Positions 1 through 6,449 of a stretch of DNA of 10,144 bases are shown here, piece after piece (positions within the stretch are counted from its first letter, which is position 1; each line of letters begins with the position of its first letter). Origin of the DNA: Acidianus hospitalis (GTDB taxonomy: Archaea > Thermoproteota > Thermoprotei_A > Sulfolobales > Sulfolobaceae); assembly GCA_046533895.1 (NCBI GenBank), contig JAWDOK010000029.1:1-10144 (forward strand), given 5' to 3'. The notes under the pieces were generated by a model, which was given only the letters and a program-made list of their open reading frames with translations, was not told the origin of the DNA and did not search any database. The translations under genes and the position numbers were made by a program.

Positions 1-830
1 ACATATCTCTCATAACTTGAAATATAAATATACTGCGGTAAGATTATTACGCAATCTTTCTTTACCCATTCTTCTATTGTTCCGTTTGGTAGTATGAGCT
101 TAACGAGGTAATACACATCATATTTGGGGCACAAGATACGACAGCCTAGTATTTCTATTATATTATTCTGCTCGTTTAATATGTATCTAGTATCATTAAT
201 TTGTATTATTTTTGGTAATATTAAATCAGAGTGCGAATCCAGCCATTCTTCTATCGTTCCGTTTGGTAGTATGAGCTTAACGAAGTATTGTAATTTATAG
301 CAAGGCTTTATTATCATTGGTCTACATATTATAAATGAGGTATTTGTATTATTTAAATAATATCTGCTTGTAGAGTTTACGTATATTGTTTTTGGAATTT
401 GTATTATTGTACCATTATTTACCCATTCTTCTATCGTTCCGTTTGGTAGTATGAGCTTAACGAGGTATTGTAATTCGTAGATTGGTGTAATATTCAATGG
501 CTTTGAGACATATGATTCGTTTGAAGATAATAAGTAATACCTAGTTCCCGCGTTTATGTATATTGTTTTTGGAATTTGTATTATTGTACCATTATTTACC
601 CATTCTTCGGTTTTATTAGTTGGTAGATTAATCGTAACGAGGTATTGTAATTCGTAGATTGGTGTAATATTTAATGGTCCAGTTGCAATGATTGTAGAGT
701 TTTGGTTTAAATTATATCTAATAAATTTGCATACCTGAATTATTTTTGGCAAACATATTTTCGAACAGCTTAGGAACCAGGAGCAGAATGTTCCATTTGG
801 ATAAAATATCCTTATGAAATAATATGTATT
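1..830 (-). repeat. Five in-frame tandem repeats of 177-180 bp in the thermopsin-like gene
   Basis: The units lie at 651-830, 474-650, 294-473, 117-293 and 1-116 (the last is cut by the edge). They encode residues 492-551, 552-610, 611-670, 671-729 and 730 onward. The conserved core is Y-[LF]-V-K-L-I-L-P-N-G-T-I-E-E-W, followed by a segment like IPKTIYI and an aromatic turn (TRYYL). Units two to five share long near-identical DNA stretches, for example the block around 68-109, 245-286 and 425-466. The block 462-500 recurs at 639-677 and the block about 383-430 at 560-607. The first unit is the most diverged and carries extra cysteines. The short beta-strand-like pattern suggests small all-beta surface modules, which is an inference. 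Confidence 0.9.
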
Positions 831-2303
831 GTAAAACGCTGTAATATTGATTGAAATAAAGTAACATCTAGGATAAATTATATATCCGTCATTTATTTGT
901 TGTCTAATTCCATTTATGCATAAACATATTTTATAGAGGCATTGTTTTTCGTTCTTACATATATAGATTGTTCGCGGTAAACTAACATTGAGTGGTTTTT
1001 CAATATAAATTGGTTTATTGTTATAATCTACAAAAGTAAAGGGAACGTTAACATGCGGCATATCGATTACATTATTAGAACATTGAACATTAGTTGAAAC
1101 GAGGATCTTAGATTTGGCAGCTTTAAAATTCAAATTGCAGGCACTTTCTAGACTGTTTACGCAGAAGGAGAAGAATGATGGTACTGGTTTCCATCCTTGA
1201 TTGCAGTAAAGTAACGCTAATGTGGAATTTAAATTGTTAAAACTAACAGTAGAAAGTTGTTCATATGATCCGAAAACTAAACCTGCAGAAAATACGTTTA
1301 AACTCTTAGTAAAGTTGGGCTTTATTACAATGCATGCCGAAATAACGTTAGGGCAACTTATGAATACTTTATCATAGTAAGTAAATATGGGTGGAAGTAT
1401 TTCTTGTCCATTTTGAATTTTAGAAAAACCGAACGTTACATATACTCCTTTTCCTTGAACTGTAGTTACGTTGATTATTAAGTATCCAGCAAGAGGTAAG
1501 CTATATTTAATATCGAAAAGGCATGGTGGAGAATAACAATAATATGTTCTATTACAATAACTGTTTATAATACCTTTTCCTTCTACGTGATAGATGTTTG
1601 CTCTGTAAGAACTGAAATTCCATATATTATCTTCTAAGTAAAACCAGTGGAAGCAGTTCTCAAATTTAATAATATTTTGAAGGAAGTATTCATAATCATT
1701 GCCACCATTAATTAAAAGAACTGCATTTAATTGTAAACTTGCTAAGCATCCTTTAGGCTCAAAGCAAGAAATATTAAAATAGCCCAAAATTGAATTAGTT
1801 CTTATGCAATAATTCTGTAATTCCCCTGAATAATCATAAATCCCATAAGAAACAATACCTCTAGGAGAAGCTAATCTATTAGACATTATAAAGGAACAAA
1901 AAGACCTAGGTGCAACGTTTACATTGATGTTGCTATCCTTACCTAAGAAATGGTTTATTACTACAACGTAATTGCCTTTATTCAATGGAATAACGTATGT
2001 GCCTTTAGTTATTTTAGTTGAAAAAATGGCATTTTCAGAATGACCTAAACTCCATAAACAATATGTTTGAGGAGTGAAAACATATAAACAATAAATGCCA
2101 GGACAATTATCTTGAACAATAATTTCTTGAGAACAATTATTTAAGGATACATACTTTTCAAAAATAGGATAAGCTACAGCGTAAGTTTTTATTACAGGTG
2201 GGGGTTCCCCTGGTATTCGCTGAACCACATGAAAATTGCAGATGCCCAAGGGTGTAATAACTGTAAGAATAATAAGTGCCAAAAAGAGGATCTCTCTTGA
2301 CAT
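1..2303 (-). CDS. Cysteine-rich thermopsin-like secreted protease with C-terminal tandem repeats (3' end off the window)
   Basis: The frame is open from ATG 2303 to the window edge (767 codons, no stop seen). Residues 1-21 form a signal peptide (MSRE, then a hydrophobic stretch to PLG). Residues about 135-395 match the thermopsin family (peptidase A5, acid endopeptidases acting outside the cell at low pH). Family-like stretches are SPRGIVSYGIYDYSG (146-160), LGYFNIS (173-179), YFLQNIIKF (206-214), EDNIWN (224-229), VYVTFGF (287-293) and YYDKVFIS (309-316). Residues 492-767 are five repeats of 59-60 residues, each with a core like YLVKLILPNGTIEEW. I count 33 cysteines and many N-x-S/T sequons. 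S. acidocaldarius thermopsin is about 340 residues and, as I recall, nearly cysteine-free, so this protein is more than twice as long. A further surface-anchor domain may follow off-window. Family assignment is confident; activity is inferred. Confidence 0.85.
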   Translation of the reverse strand, partial: MSREILFLALIILTVITPLGICNFHVVQRIPGEPPPVIKTYAVAYPIFEKYVSLNNCSQEIIVQDNCPGIYCLYVFTPQTYCLWSLGHSENAIFSTKITKGTYVIPLNKGNYVVVINHFLGKDSNINVNVAPRSFCSFIMSNRLASPRGIVSYGIYDYSGELQNYCIRTNSILGYFNISCFEPKGCLASLQLNAVLLINGGNDYEYFLQNIIKFENCFHWFYLEDNIWNFSSYRANIYHVEGKGIINSYCNRTYYCYSPPCLFDIKYSLPLAGYLIINVTTVQGKGVYVTFGFSKIQNGQEILPPIFTYYDKVFISCPNVISACIVIKPNFTKSLNVFSAGLVFGSYEQLSTVSFNNLNSTLALLYCNQGWKPVPSFFSFCVNSLESACNLNFKAAKSKILVSTNVQCSNNVIDMPHVNVPFTFVDYNNKPIYIEKPLNVSLPRTIYICKNEKQCLYKICLCINGIRQQINDGYIIYPRCYFISINITAFYNTYYFIRIFYPNGTFCSWFLSCSKICLPKIIQVCKFIRYNLNQNSTIIATGPLNITPIYELQYLVTINLPTNKTEEWVNNGTIIQIPKTIYINAGTRYYLLSSNESYVSKPLNITPIYELQYLVKLILPNGTIEEWVNNGTIIQIPKTIYVNSTSRYYLNNTNTSFIICRPMIIKPCYKLQYFVKLILPNGTIEEWLDSHSDLILPKIIQINDTRYILNEQNNIIEILGCRILCPKYDVYYLVKLILPNGTIEEWVKKDCVIILPQYIYISSYERY

Positions 2304-2324
2304 ATAGTGATTTATATAAGAATG

Positions 2325-2333
2325 ATATTTAAG
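2325..2333 (-). promoter_or_regulatory. TATA box of the thermopsin-like gene
   Basis: Minus-strand CTTAAATAT is centred about 26 bases upstream of ATG 2303, the spacing expected if transcription begins at the start codon (leaderless mRNA). No Shine-Dalgarno-like sequence precedes the ATG. Confidence 0.55.
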
Positions 2334-2430
2334 TCTTGTATCTAAAAATGTAATAAACTACGTTAAATATAAAGTAGAAAGTAAAATTGAGAAATTTATA
2401 TTGTATATTCATGAATAAAGAGTAAAAACA

Positions 2431-2438
2431 TTTATATT
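2431..2438 (+). promoter_or_regulatory. TATA box of the OFA-like MFS gene
   Basis: TTTATATT, preceded by an A-rich BRE-like stretch (GTAAAAAC), is centred about 24 bases before GTG 2458. This supports the GTG start and a leaderless transcript. Together with the minus-strand TATA at 2325-2333 it makes 2304-2457 a divergent promoter region. Confidence 0.55.
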
Positions 2439-2457
2439 ATTGACTTAAATTATCCCT

Positions 2458-3594
2458 GTGAGAAAGGAGAAATTTATTATAATAGGTTTCATAATTATGT
2501 CTTTTAATTCATTATACCAATACTCGTGGAATGCTTTAGAGCCTTTATTGAGGGAAGGATTTAACGTCAGTATAGTTGAAATTTCTCTCGGTTTCTCTCT
2601 GTTTACAATATTTTCTTCCGGCTTTCAACCATTAGGAGGAAATTTTGCAGATGAAATTGGGCCTAGAAAAGTTGCGTTACTTTCATCAATACTCTCTGCT
2701 TTAGGATTCTTAGGAACTTCTTTCTCTCCAAGCGTTTACATTTTTTTCATATTCTGGTCTTTAGGTAGCATAGGTGAAGGAATACTTTATGGGATAGCTT
2801 CGAATCTGGCAGTGAAATGGTTTAAAAAGAGAATGGCCTTTGCTACTGGTTTAGTCTCTTTAGGTTTTGGATTAGGTTCGGCTTTCGCTGACCCCTTTAT
2901 ACTGATGTCAGGAAATTTTAGATTAGTAACTCTTATTATAGGATTAACTGAATTGATAATTCTCCCAATACTTTCCTTGCTTATTGAATATCCTACATTA
3001 GAGAGCGGAAAATCGCCTAAAGAGGCAGTATTAAGTAGAACTTTCTGGCTTATTTATTTATCCTTTGTTACTGCAACTGTTCCTTTACTCGTTATTTCGT
3101 CTTCCTTATCAATAATTGGTAAAGCCTTGCCTTTTCAAGAGCTGTCGATATTGATTTCAATTTTTCCGATATTAAGCGGTTCTGGAAGGCCAATATTTGG
3201 CCATATTGCTGATAAATTAGGAGTAATAAAAACTACTGTAATAGTAGATACAATCATCGTATTGGGAGGAGCTTCTCTCTTGTTCAGTCAAATTATTCCT
3301 GCAGTTGTAATAATAGGCTTAGCTGGAGGCGCTGTAATAACTTTGTATTTTAATGTATCTGGAATAGTTTTTGGGACTAGATATTCTACTGTAAATAATG
3401 GAATATTGTATACTGGGAAAGCTGTAGCAGGCTTTCTAGGTAGCGTAATATTTAACTATCTATTTCTAATAAGCCCATTCTTAGCTTATTTATTTGTAAT
3501 TATTTCTTCAACAATAGGCGCAGTGACTTTATATGGAATATTTCATCATGCTCAGCCCGCTGAAGGTTCGTCACAAGTCAGACGGGGCCTCTAA
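2458..3594 (+). CDS. Major facilitator superfamily transporter, oxalate/formate-antiporter-like
   Basis: This is a 378-residue polytopic membrane protein with about 12 predicted helices. The loop 2-3 MFS signature GNFADEIGPRK (61-71) is clear, and its half-repeat counterpart GHIADKLG follows in the second half (PIFGHIADKLGVIKT). The N-terminus (YQYSWNALEPLL) and the EGILYGIASNLAVKWF segment resemble the OFA (oxalate:formate antiporter) branch, whose members often move small carboxylates. Substrate cannot be read from the sequence. The GTG start fits a TATA box 24 bases upstream; the next ATG (residue 14) would cut the first helix. The last dozen codons are markedly G+C-rich and encode a non-hydrophobic tail (HHAQPAEGSSQVRRGL) that may reflect an overlapping RNA rather than protein function. 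Confidence 0.88.
   Translation: MRKEKFIIIGFIIMSFNSLYQYSWNALEPLLREGFNVSIVEISLGFSLFTIFSSGFQPLGGNFADEIGPRKVALLSSILSALGFLGTSFSPSVYIFFIFWSLGSIGEGILYGIASNLAVKWFKKRMAFATGLVSLGFGLGSAFADPFILMSGNFRLVTLIIGLTELIILPILSLLIEYPTLESGKSPKEAVLSRTFWLIYLSFVTATVPLLVISSSLSIIGKALPFQELSILISIFPILSGSGRPIFGHIADKLGVIKTTVIVDTIIVLGGASLLFSQIIPAVVIIGLAGGAVITLYFNVSGIVFGTRYSTVNNGILYTGKAVAGFLGSVIFNYLFLISPFLAYLFVIISSTIGAVTLYGIFHHAQPAEGSSQVRRGL
3550..3593 (-). ncRNA. Possible C/D-box-like small RNA, antisense to the end of the MFS gene
   Basis: A 43-base block is about 63% G+C in DNA of roughly one third G+C. On the minus strand it shows CTGA (3581-3578), a 4-base spacer, TGACGA (3573-3568), a 12-base spacer, then CTGA (3555-3552). 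These are the order and spacings of the D', C' and D boxes of archaeal methylation-guide RNAs. No convincing C box (RTGATGA) lies 10-13 bases before the first CTGA, so the assignment is tentative. The block could equally be a structured 3' end of the MFS mRNA. Confidence 0.25.
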
Positions 3595-3603
3595 GAACAA
3601 GAA

Positions 3604-3617
3604 GTATATAAAAATAA
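3604..3617 (-). terminator. Possible T-rich terminator of the HTH-like gene
   Basis: About 10 bases after the minus-strand stop the sequence becomes T-rich, including a run of five T, as in intrinsic archaeal termination. There is no stem-loop. This is suggestive only in such A+T-rich DNA. Confidence 0.25.
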
Positions 3618-3626
3618 TTTAAAATT

Positions 3627-3905
3627 TTATTGGAGGAAGAGAGAAGAGGAAGCTTGCCTCTTAACTTCTTCAACTATCTCTCTAGGTATTGAGAATTTTT
3701 CTATTATCTCTTCCTCAGTATTTTTCTTCTCCTTAAAAACTTTTATTAGAAATTGTGAGATAAATTCATGAATAGTGTTTTCTGATATATTGTATTTTTT
3801 ACTTAATTCCTTTATTTTATCCGAATTTGCTATATCATCTACAAGACAAGAGTAATCTTTTTTATCATCTACTGCAAGCTTTTTACTCGTTATTTTCCAT
3901 TCCAT
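3627..3905 (-). CDS. Small HTH-like protein, function unknown
   Basis: This is a 92-residue charged protein that I do not recognise as a named family. Residues 31-52 (IKELSKKYNISENTIHEFIS and following) read as a helix-turn-helix: a helix, a turn at YNIS, then a recognition-like helix. A second short segment at 67-84 (IIEKFSIPREIVEEV) repeats the same rhythm. There is no signal or membrane segment, and the single cysteine is Cys20. The ATG lies about 26 bases after a TATA-like TTTTATTAA, so the mRNA is probably leaderless. It is divergent from the UbiB-like kinase across only 74 bases, the arrangement typical of a regulator and its target. A DNA-binding role is an inference from the HTH shape alone. 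Confidence 0.65.
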   Translation of the reverse strand: MEWKITSKKLAVDDKKDYSCLVDDIANSDKIKELSKKYNISENTIHEFISQFLIKVFKEKKNTEEEIIEKFSIPREIVEEVKRQASSSLFLQ

Positions 3906-3927
3906 GATACAATTTTACTTTAGAGGT

Positions 3928-3936
3928 TAATAAAAG
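3928..3936 (-). promoter_or_regulatory. TATA box of the HTH-like gene
   Basis: Minus-strand TTTTATTAA is centred about 26-27 bases before ATG 3905. It sits next to the opposite-facing TATA of the kinase gene, so the two promoters are within about 10 bases of each other and would compete for or share regulators. Confidence 0.45.
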
Positions 3937-3946
3937 AAAGAGAGCG

Positions 3947-3956
3947 TATATTTAAT
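3947..3956 (+). promoter_or_regulatory. TATA box of the UbiB-like kinase gene
   Basis: TATATTTAAT is centred at about 3952, so transcription should begin near 3978-3980, exactly at ATG 3980. The alternative TTG at 3962 would lie only about 10 bases from the box and upstream of the expected transcript start, which decides the start in favour of the ATG. Confidence 0.5.
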
Positions 3957-3979
3957 ATCTTTTGAGAATAATAAAATTC

Positions 3980-5440
3980 ATGTTTAGAACGTTCTACGTT
4001 GGTTTTAAGTTGCTTCCACGAGTCCTTATGCTTAGGCATTATAGGAGATTAACTTTAGAAAATAAAAAAGTGAACGAAAAGGAAATTGAAAAAGAAGCAG
4101 AAAAAATGTTAAACGCTTTAGTTTCTCTTGGTCCTGCATTCATTAAGCTTGGACAGATATTATCAGTCCATTCTGACTTACTTCCAGAGGCCTACTTGAA
4201 GGTCTTATCTAGACTGCAAGATAGCGTACCTCCTGCACCTTGGGAGGAAGTTTATGAAGAGATTAAGGAAGATCTAGGAGACGAACTTCTAAAGAGGCTA
4301 AATATTAATCCAAGTCCAATAGCTTCGGCAAGTATTGCTCAAGTCTACTTGGCAGAACTTGACGGTAAAAAAGTCGTACTGAAGGTTAATAGACCTAATA
4401 TAAAGAAGGAAGTTGAGGAAGACATAAAAGTAATGAAAACTTTAGTACCTTTTCTTAAGTACATCTTTGATGAATCCTTCTACGAGAGTGCTAAGGCAAT
4501 AATTGATGACTTTTCATCTAGAATTTTTGATGAAATGGACTTTACCAAGGAGGAATTCTACATGAGGAAAATAAAAGAGGAATTAAACTTTCCTGACGTT
4601 AAAATTCCACAACCTATTTACGCAACAAAGAGAGTTTTAATAATGGAGTACGTTAAGTCTTATAAGGTAACTTCTGAAGAGGCAAAGAAAATTATACCAC
4701 CAGATACCTTATCCTATAAGGTATTTAGAACGTTTATGGTAATGTTGCTTGAGAAAGAATATTTTCATGCAGACCCTCACCCTGGAAATATAGGAGTTGA
4801 TGATGAAGGCAATTTAGTACTTTATGATTTCGGAATGGTAGGTAAAATGGATAAAGATACTAGAAATAAATTAGTTAGAGCTTACGTAGCTTTAACTAGG
4901 CTGGACGGAATAGAACTGGTCAAAGTTTTAGACGAACTTGGTGCAATTCAGCCAGAGGCAGATAGAGAGCTATTAGCTAAGGGTATAGAACTTTTCCTTA
5001 AAACGTTTCAAGGAGTCACGCCAGAAACGTTAGAAGTTGAAGATTTTATAAGTGCTGCAAACGAGGTATTTTATAGATTTCCGCTTAGATTACCTCAAAA
5101 GCTTGTACTTTATATTAGGACTACTTCAACACTAGGTGGAACGTGCATTACTATTTATCCCGAATTCAATTTCTTTTCAAATCTAGTTAAGTTAATAGAA
5201 GACGAAGATCTGGTAATACCAGCCTTAATTGACCAAGTTAAAGATACATTATCTTCCTTTGTTAGGAAGTTTAGAACATCGTTGCTTGAGAGACCGGTGA
5301 TAGAGAGAAAGAACAATACTAGAGGTGAATATTATTTAAGTTTAGGAATTGCGATACTGTCTATATTATCCTACATTTTTACAAAGGATGTCACTTTAGC
5401 CTTACTTTTAATAATATTTGCATTAATAATAAAAAGATAA
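3980..5440 (+). CDS. UbiB/ABC1/ADCK-family atypical protein kinase
   Basis: A 486-residue membrane-anchored member of the UbiB (ABC1/COQ8) family; bacterial and mitochondrial relatives support isoprenoid-quinone synthesis or lipid handling. Numbering from ATG 3980, it shows the family KxGQ motif (KLGQ, 56-59), the alanine-rich loop that replaces the glycine-rich loop (ASAS, 115-118), the ATP-site lysine (Lys135 in VVLK), the ExD motif (Glu185, Asp187), the catalytic HADPHPGN (263-270) and the metal-binding DFG (283-285). Residues 451-486 form two closely spaced hydrophobic helices ending in KR, the usual C-terminal anchor. All key residues are present. The frame also allows TTG 3962 (six more residues), but promoter spacing favours the ATG. 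In Sulfolobales a link to caldariellaquinone or membrane-lipid metabolism is plausible, not shown. It converges with hsp20 at 22 bases. Confidence 0.93.
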   Translation: MFRTFYVGFKLLPRVLMLRHYRRLTLENKKVNEKEIEKEAEKMLNALVSLGPAFIKLGQILSVHSDLLPEAYLKVLSRLQDSVPPAPWEEVYEEIKEDLGDELLKRLNINPSPIASASIAQVYLAELDGKKVVLKVNRPNIKKEVEEDIKVMKTLVPFLKYIFDESFYESAKAIIDDFSSRIFDEMDFTKEEFYMRKIKEELNFPDVKIPQPIYATKRVLIMEYVKSYKVTSEEAKKIIPPDTLSYKVFRTFMVMLLEKEYFHADPHPGNIGVDDEGNLVLYDFGMVGKMDKDTRNKLVRAYVALTRLDGIELVKVLDELGAIQPEADRELLAKGIELFLKTFQGVTPETLEVEDFISAANEVFYRFPLRLPQKLVLYIRTTSTLGGTCITIYPEFNFFSNLVKLIEDEDLVIPALIDQVKDTLSSFVRKFRTSLLERPVIERKNNTRGEYYLSLGIAILSILSYIFTKDVTLALLLIIFALIIKR

Positions 5441-5458
5441 AAAAATAAGAGTAAAAAG
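5431..5458 (-). terminator. Poly-T terminator of the hsp20 gene
   Basis: On the minus strand the bases just after the hsp20 stop read as successive T tracts, with runs of five, seven and five T. This is a strong match to the U-rich intrinsic terminators of archaea. The distal tracts overlap the last codons of the convergent kinase gene. Confidence 0.55.
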
Positions 5459-5462
5459 AATA

Positions 5463-5843
5463 TTATTCTATCTTTATAGTAGTAGTTCCTTCTACCGGAA
5501 TTGATATATGAAGAACTCCGTTCTCATATTTTGCGGTAACTTGCGAGTCTTTTTTTACTGCAACAGGTAATCTAATAACTCTAGATAACCTTTTAGGTCT
5601 TTGAGTTAAGTATTTTACGCCACCTTCTGGAAGTTCTCTTTCTGCCTCAATTACTATTTCATTAGATGAGGTTAACCTTAAGTGAATTTTATCCTTTTGA
5701 AAGCCAGGTAAATCAACGTCAATATTTAAATATCCTCCCTCTTCGTAGATGTCAACAGGAGGTAGAACGTTCTCATAAAAGCTTCTACTTAACTCCTCTA
5801 TCTTTTTAGATATTTCTTTTTTAACGTAACTTGTTAGACTCAC
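5463..5843 (-). CDS. hsp20: Small heat shock protein, Hsp20/alpha-crystallin family
   Basis: This 126-residue ATP-independent holdase-type chaperone would bind unfolding proteins in the cytoplasm. A short charged N-terminal arm (1-27) precedes the alpha-crystallin domain (about 28-117). Visible landmarks are the opening PPVDIYEEGGYLNIDVDLPG, the R-x-x-x-L-P segment (RVIRLPVAV, 88-96) and the family signature GVLHISIP (109-116). The tail ends with the oligomerisation motif I-x-I (IKI, 123-125). The start is GTG, with Shine-Dalgarno GAGGTG at 5856-5851, 7 bases upstream. This is one of only two clear SD sites in the window, so it probably has a short leader. TATA-like elements lie at 5878-5893. 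Heat induction is expected from the family but not visible here. Confidence 0.95.
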   Translation of the reverse strand: MSLTSYVKKEISKKIEELSRSFYENVLPPVDIYEEGGYLNIDVDLPGFQKDKIHLRLTSSNEIVIEAERELPEGGVKYLTQRPKRLSRVIRLPVAVKKDSQVTAKYENGVLHISIPVEGTTTIKIE

Positions 5844-5877
5844 TTCTTTCCACCTCTTCTAAGGAAGAATGTCAAGA

Positions 5878-5893
5878 TTTTATAGATTAAATA
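5878..5893 (-). promoter_or_regulatory. Promoter of hsp20 (two TATA-like elements)
   Basis: Minus-strand TATTTAAT (5893-5886) and TATAAAA (5884-5878) both precede the gene. The first predicts a start near 5864, giving a leader of about 20 bases that contains the SD at 5856-5851. The second would start at the SD itself. Which one is used cannot be decided from sequence. Confidence 0.45.
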
Positions 5894-5934
5894 CCATCTA
5901 AGTAGTCTCATATAATTAAAAATTCCATTCATAG

Positions 5935-6101
5935 TTAAAAACGTTTTCTTAAATACAAAAAGACGCTCGAAATAATCATAATTATACCTAGTATTTCAGA
6001 GAGCTCCTGAAATTTTAGTATTTTCATACATTTAATATATAGTCTAACGTAAATGGGATATGTTGCATTATTTGTTGTCACTATATTTGTATAATTTACT
6101 G
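5935..6101 (-). pseudogene. Out-of-frame continuation of the ABC-operon surface protein (C-terminal anchor)
   Basis: This minus-strand frame is -1 relative to the gene above it. It is open through 6101 and ends with TAA at 5937-5935, giving about 55 residues. It begins TVNYTNIVTTNNATYPIYVR, sequon-rich like the preceding ectodomain, continues to FQELSEILG, and ends in a membrane helix with a basic tail (GIIMIISSVFLYLRKRF). It has no start codon of its own near the junction. One extra A in the A-run at 6105-6102 would fuse it to the upstream frame to give a protein of about 171 residues with two membrane anchors. This accounts for most of the otherwise empty 250 bases between hsp20 and the operon. 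Confidence 0.7.
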
Positions 6102-6449
6102 TTTTCTGTATAATAATGTTACATTCTTCTCTATTATCGTTTCGTTTATACTTCTGTAGGAAATTTTTGGGTAAGTTTCGTTGTAAACTTCAAATATCCA
6201 TTTCCCACGAGTTAGCATGATAGTACAAGGTGGTCTAATTATTTTAGTAAAATTGCCATGAATTATCTTAACGTAAACAGTTACGTTAGTTGAATTTTCA
6301 TACATTATTGCAATAACTTTTGCCGTTGAAGGAATTGATATGCAATATGGTTTAGTTACTATTATCGTATTAGATATCGGTGATGTTATAGAAAGCAGTG
6401 ATAAAGAAATTAAAGTAATTCCAATAGATAATAATATTCCTCTTATCAT
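6096..6449 (-). CDS. Extracytoplasmic membrane-anchored protein of the ABC operon, probably truncated by frameshift
   Basis: This is a 117-residue protein of no recognised family. Residues 4-22 form an N-terminal signal or anchor helix (GILLSIGITLISLSLLSIT). The rest is a predicted beta-rich ectodomain with many N-glycosylation sequons (NST, NVT, NFT, NET twice, NVT) and two cysteines (36 and 75) that could pair. Its ATG overlaps the permease stop by four bases (ATGA), and an SD (GAGGT) lies 7 bases upstream, so it is translationally coupled to the permease. The frame ends early (LLYRKQ), but a C-terminal ectodomain and membrane anchor continue at once in another frame to 5935. It may be the surface subunit of the ABC system, for example a binding or accessory protein; that is inference from the operon. 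Confidence 0.75.
   Translation of the reverse strand: MIRGILLSIGITLISLSLLSITSPISNTIIVTKPYCISIPSTAKVIAIMYENSTNVTVYVKIIHGNFTKIIRPPCTIMLTRGKWIFEVYNETYPKISYRSINETIIEKNVTLLYRKQ

Noticed and set aside
60..650. Regularly spaced near-identical sequence blocks, superficially like a CRISPR array
   Set aside because: The spacing is 177-180 bases, always a multiple of three, and the intervening sequence is itself repeated and coding. These are protein repeats in an open frame.
3550..3593. tRNA fragment or integrase attachment site at the G+C-rich block
   Set aside because: GGTTCGTCACAAG does not fit a T-stem and loop (no matching 5-bp stem), there is no acceptor stem, and no integrase gene is nearby.
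3962..3979. TTG start for the UbiB-like kinase
   Set aside because: It lies only about 10 bases from the best TATA box, upstream of the expected transcript start; ATG 3980 fits the spacing. The extra six residues carry no family motif.
6090..6110. Programmed -1 frameshifting in the third ABC-operon gene
   Set aside because: The junction has only a four-A run (AGAAAACAG), not a full X-XXY-YYZ slippery heptamer, and no obvious stem-loop follows. A simple base loss or sequence error is more economical, though recoding is not excluded.
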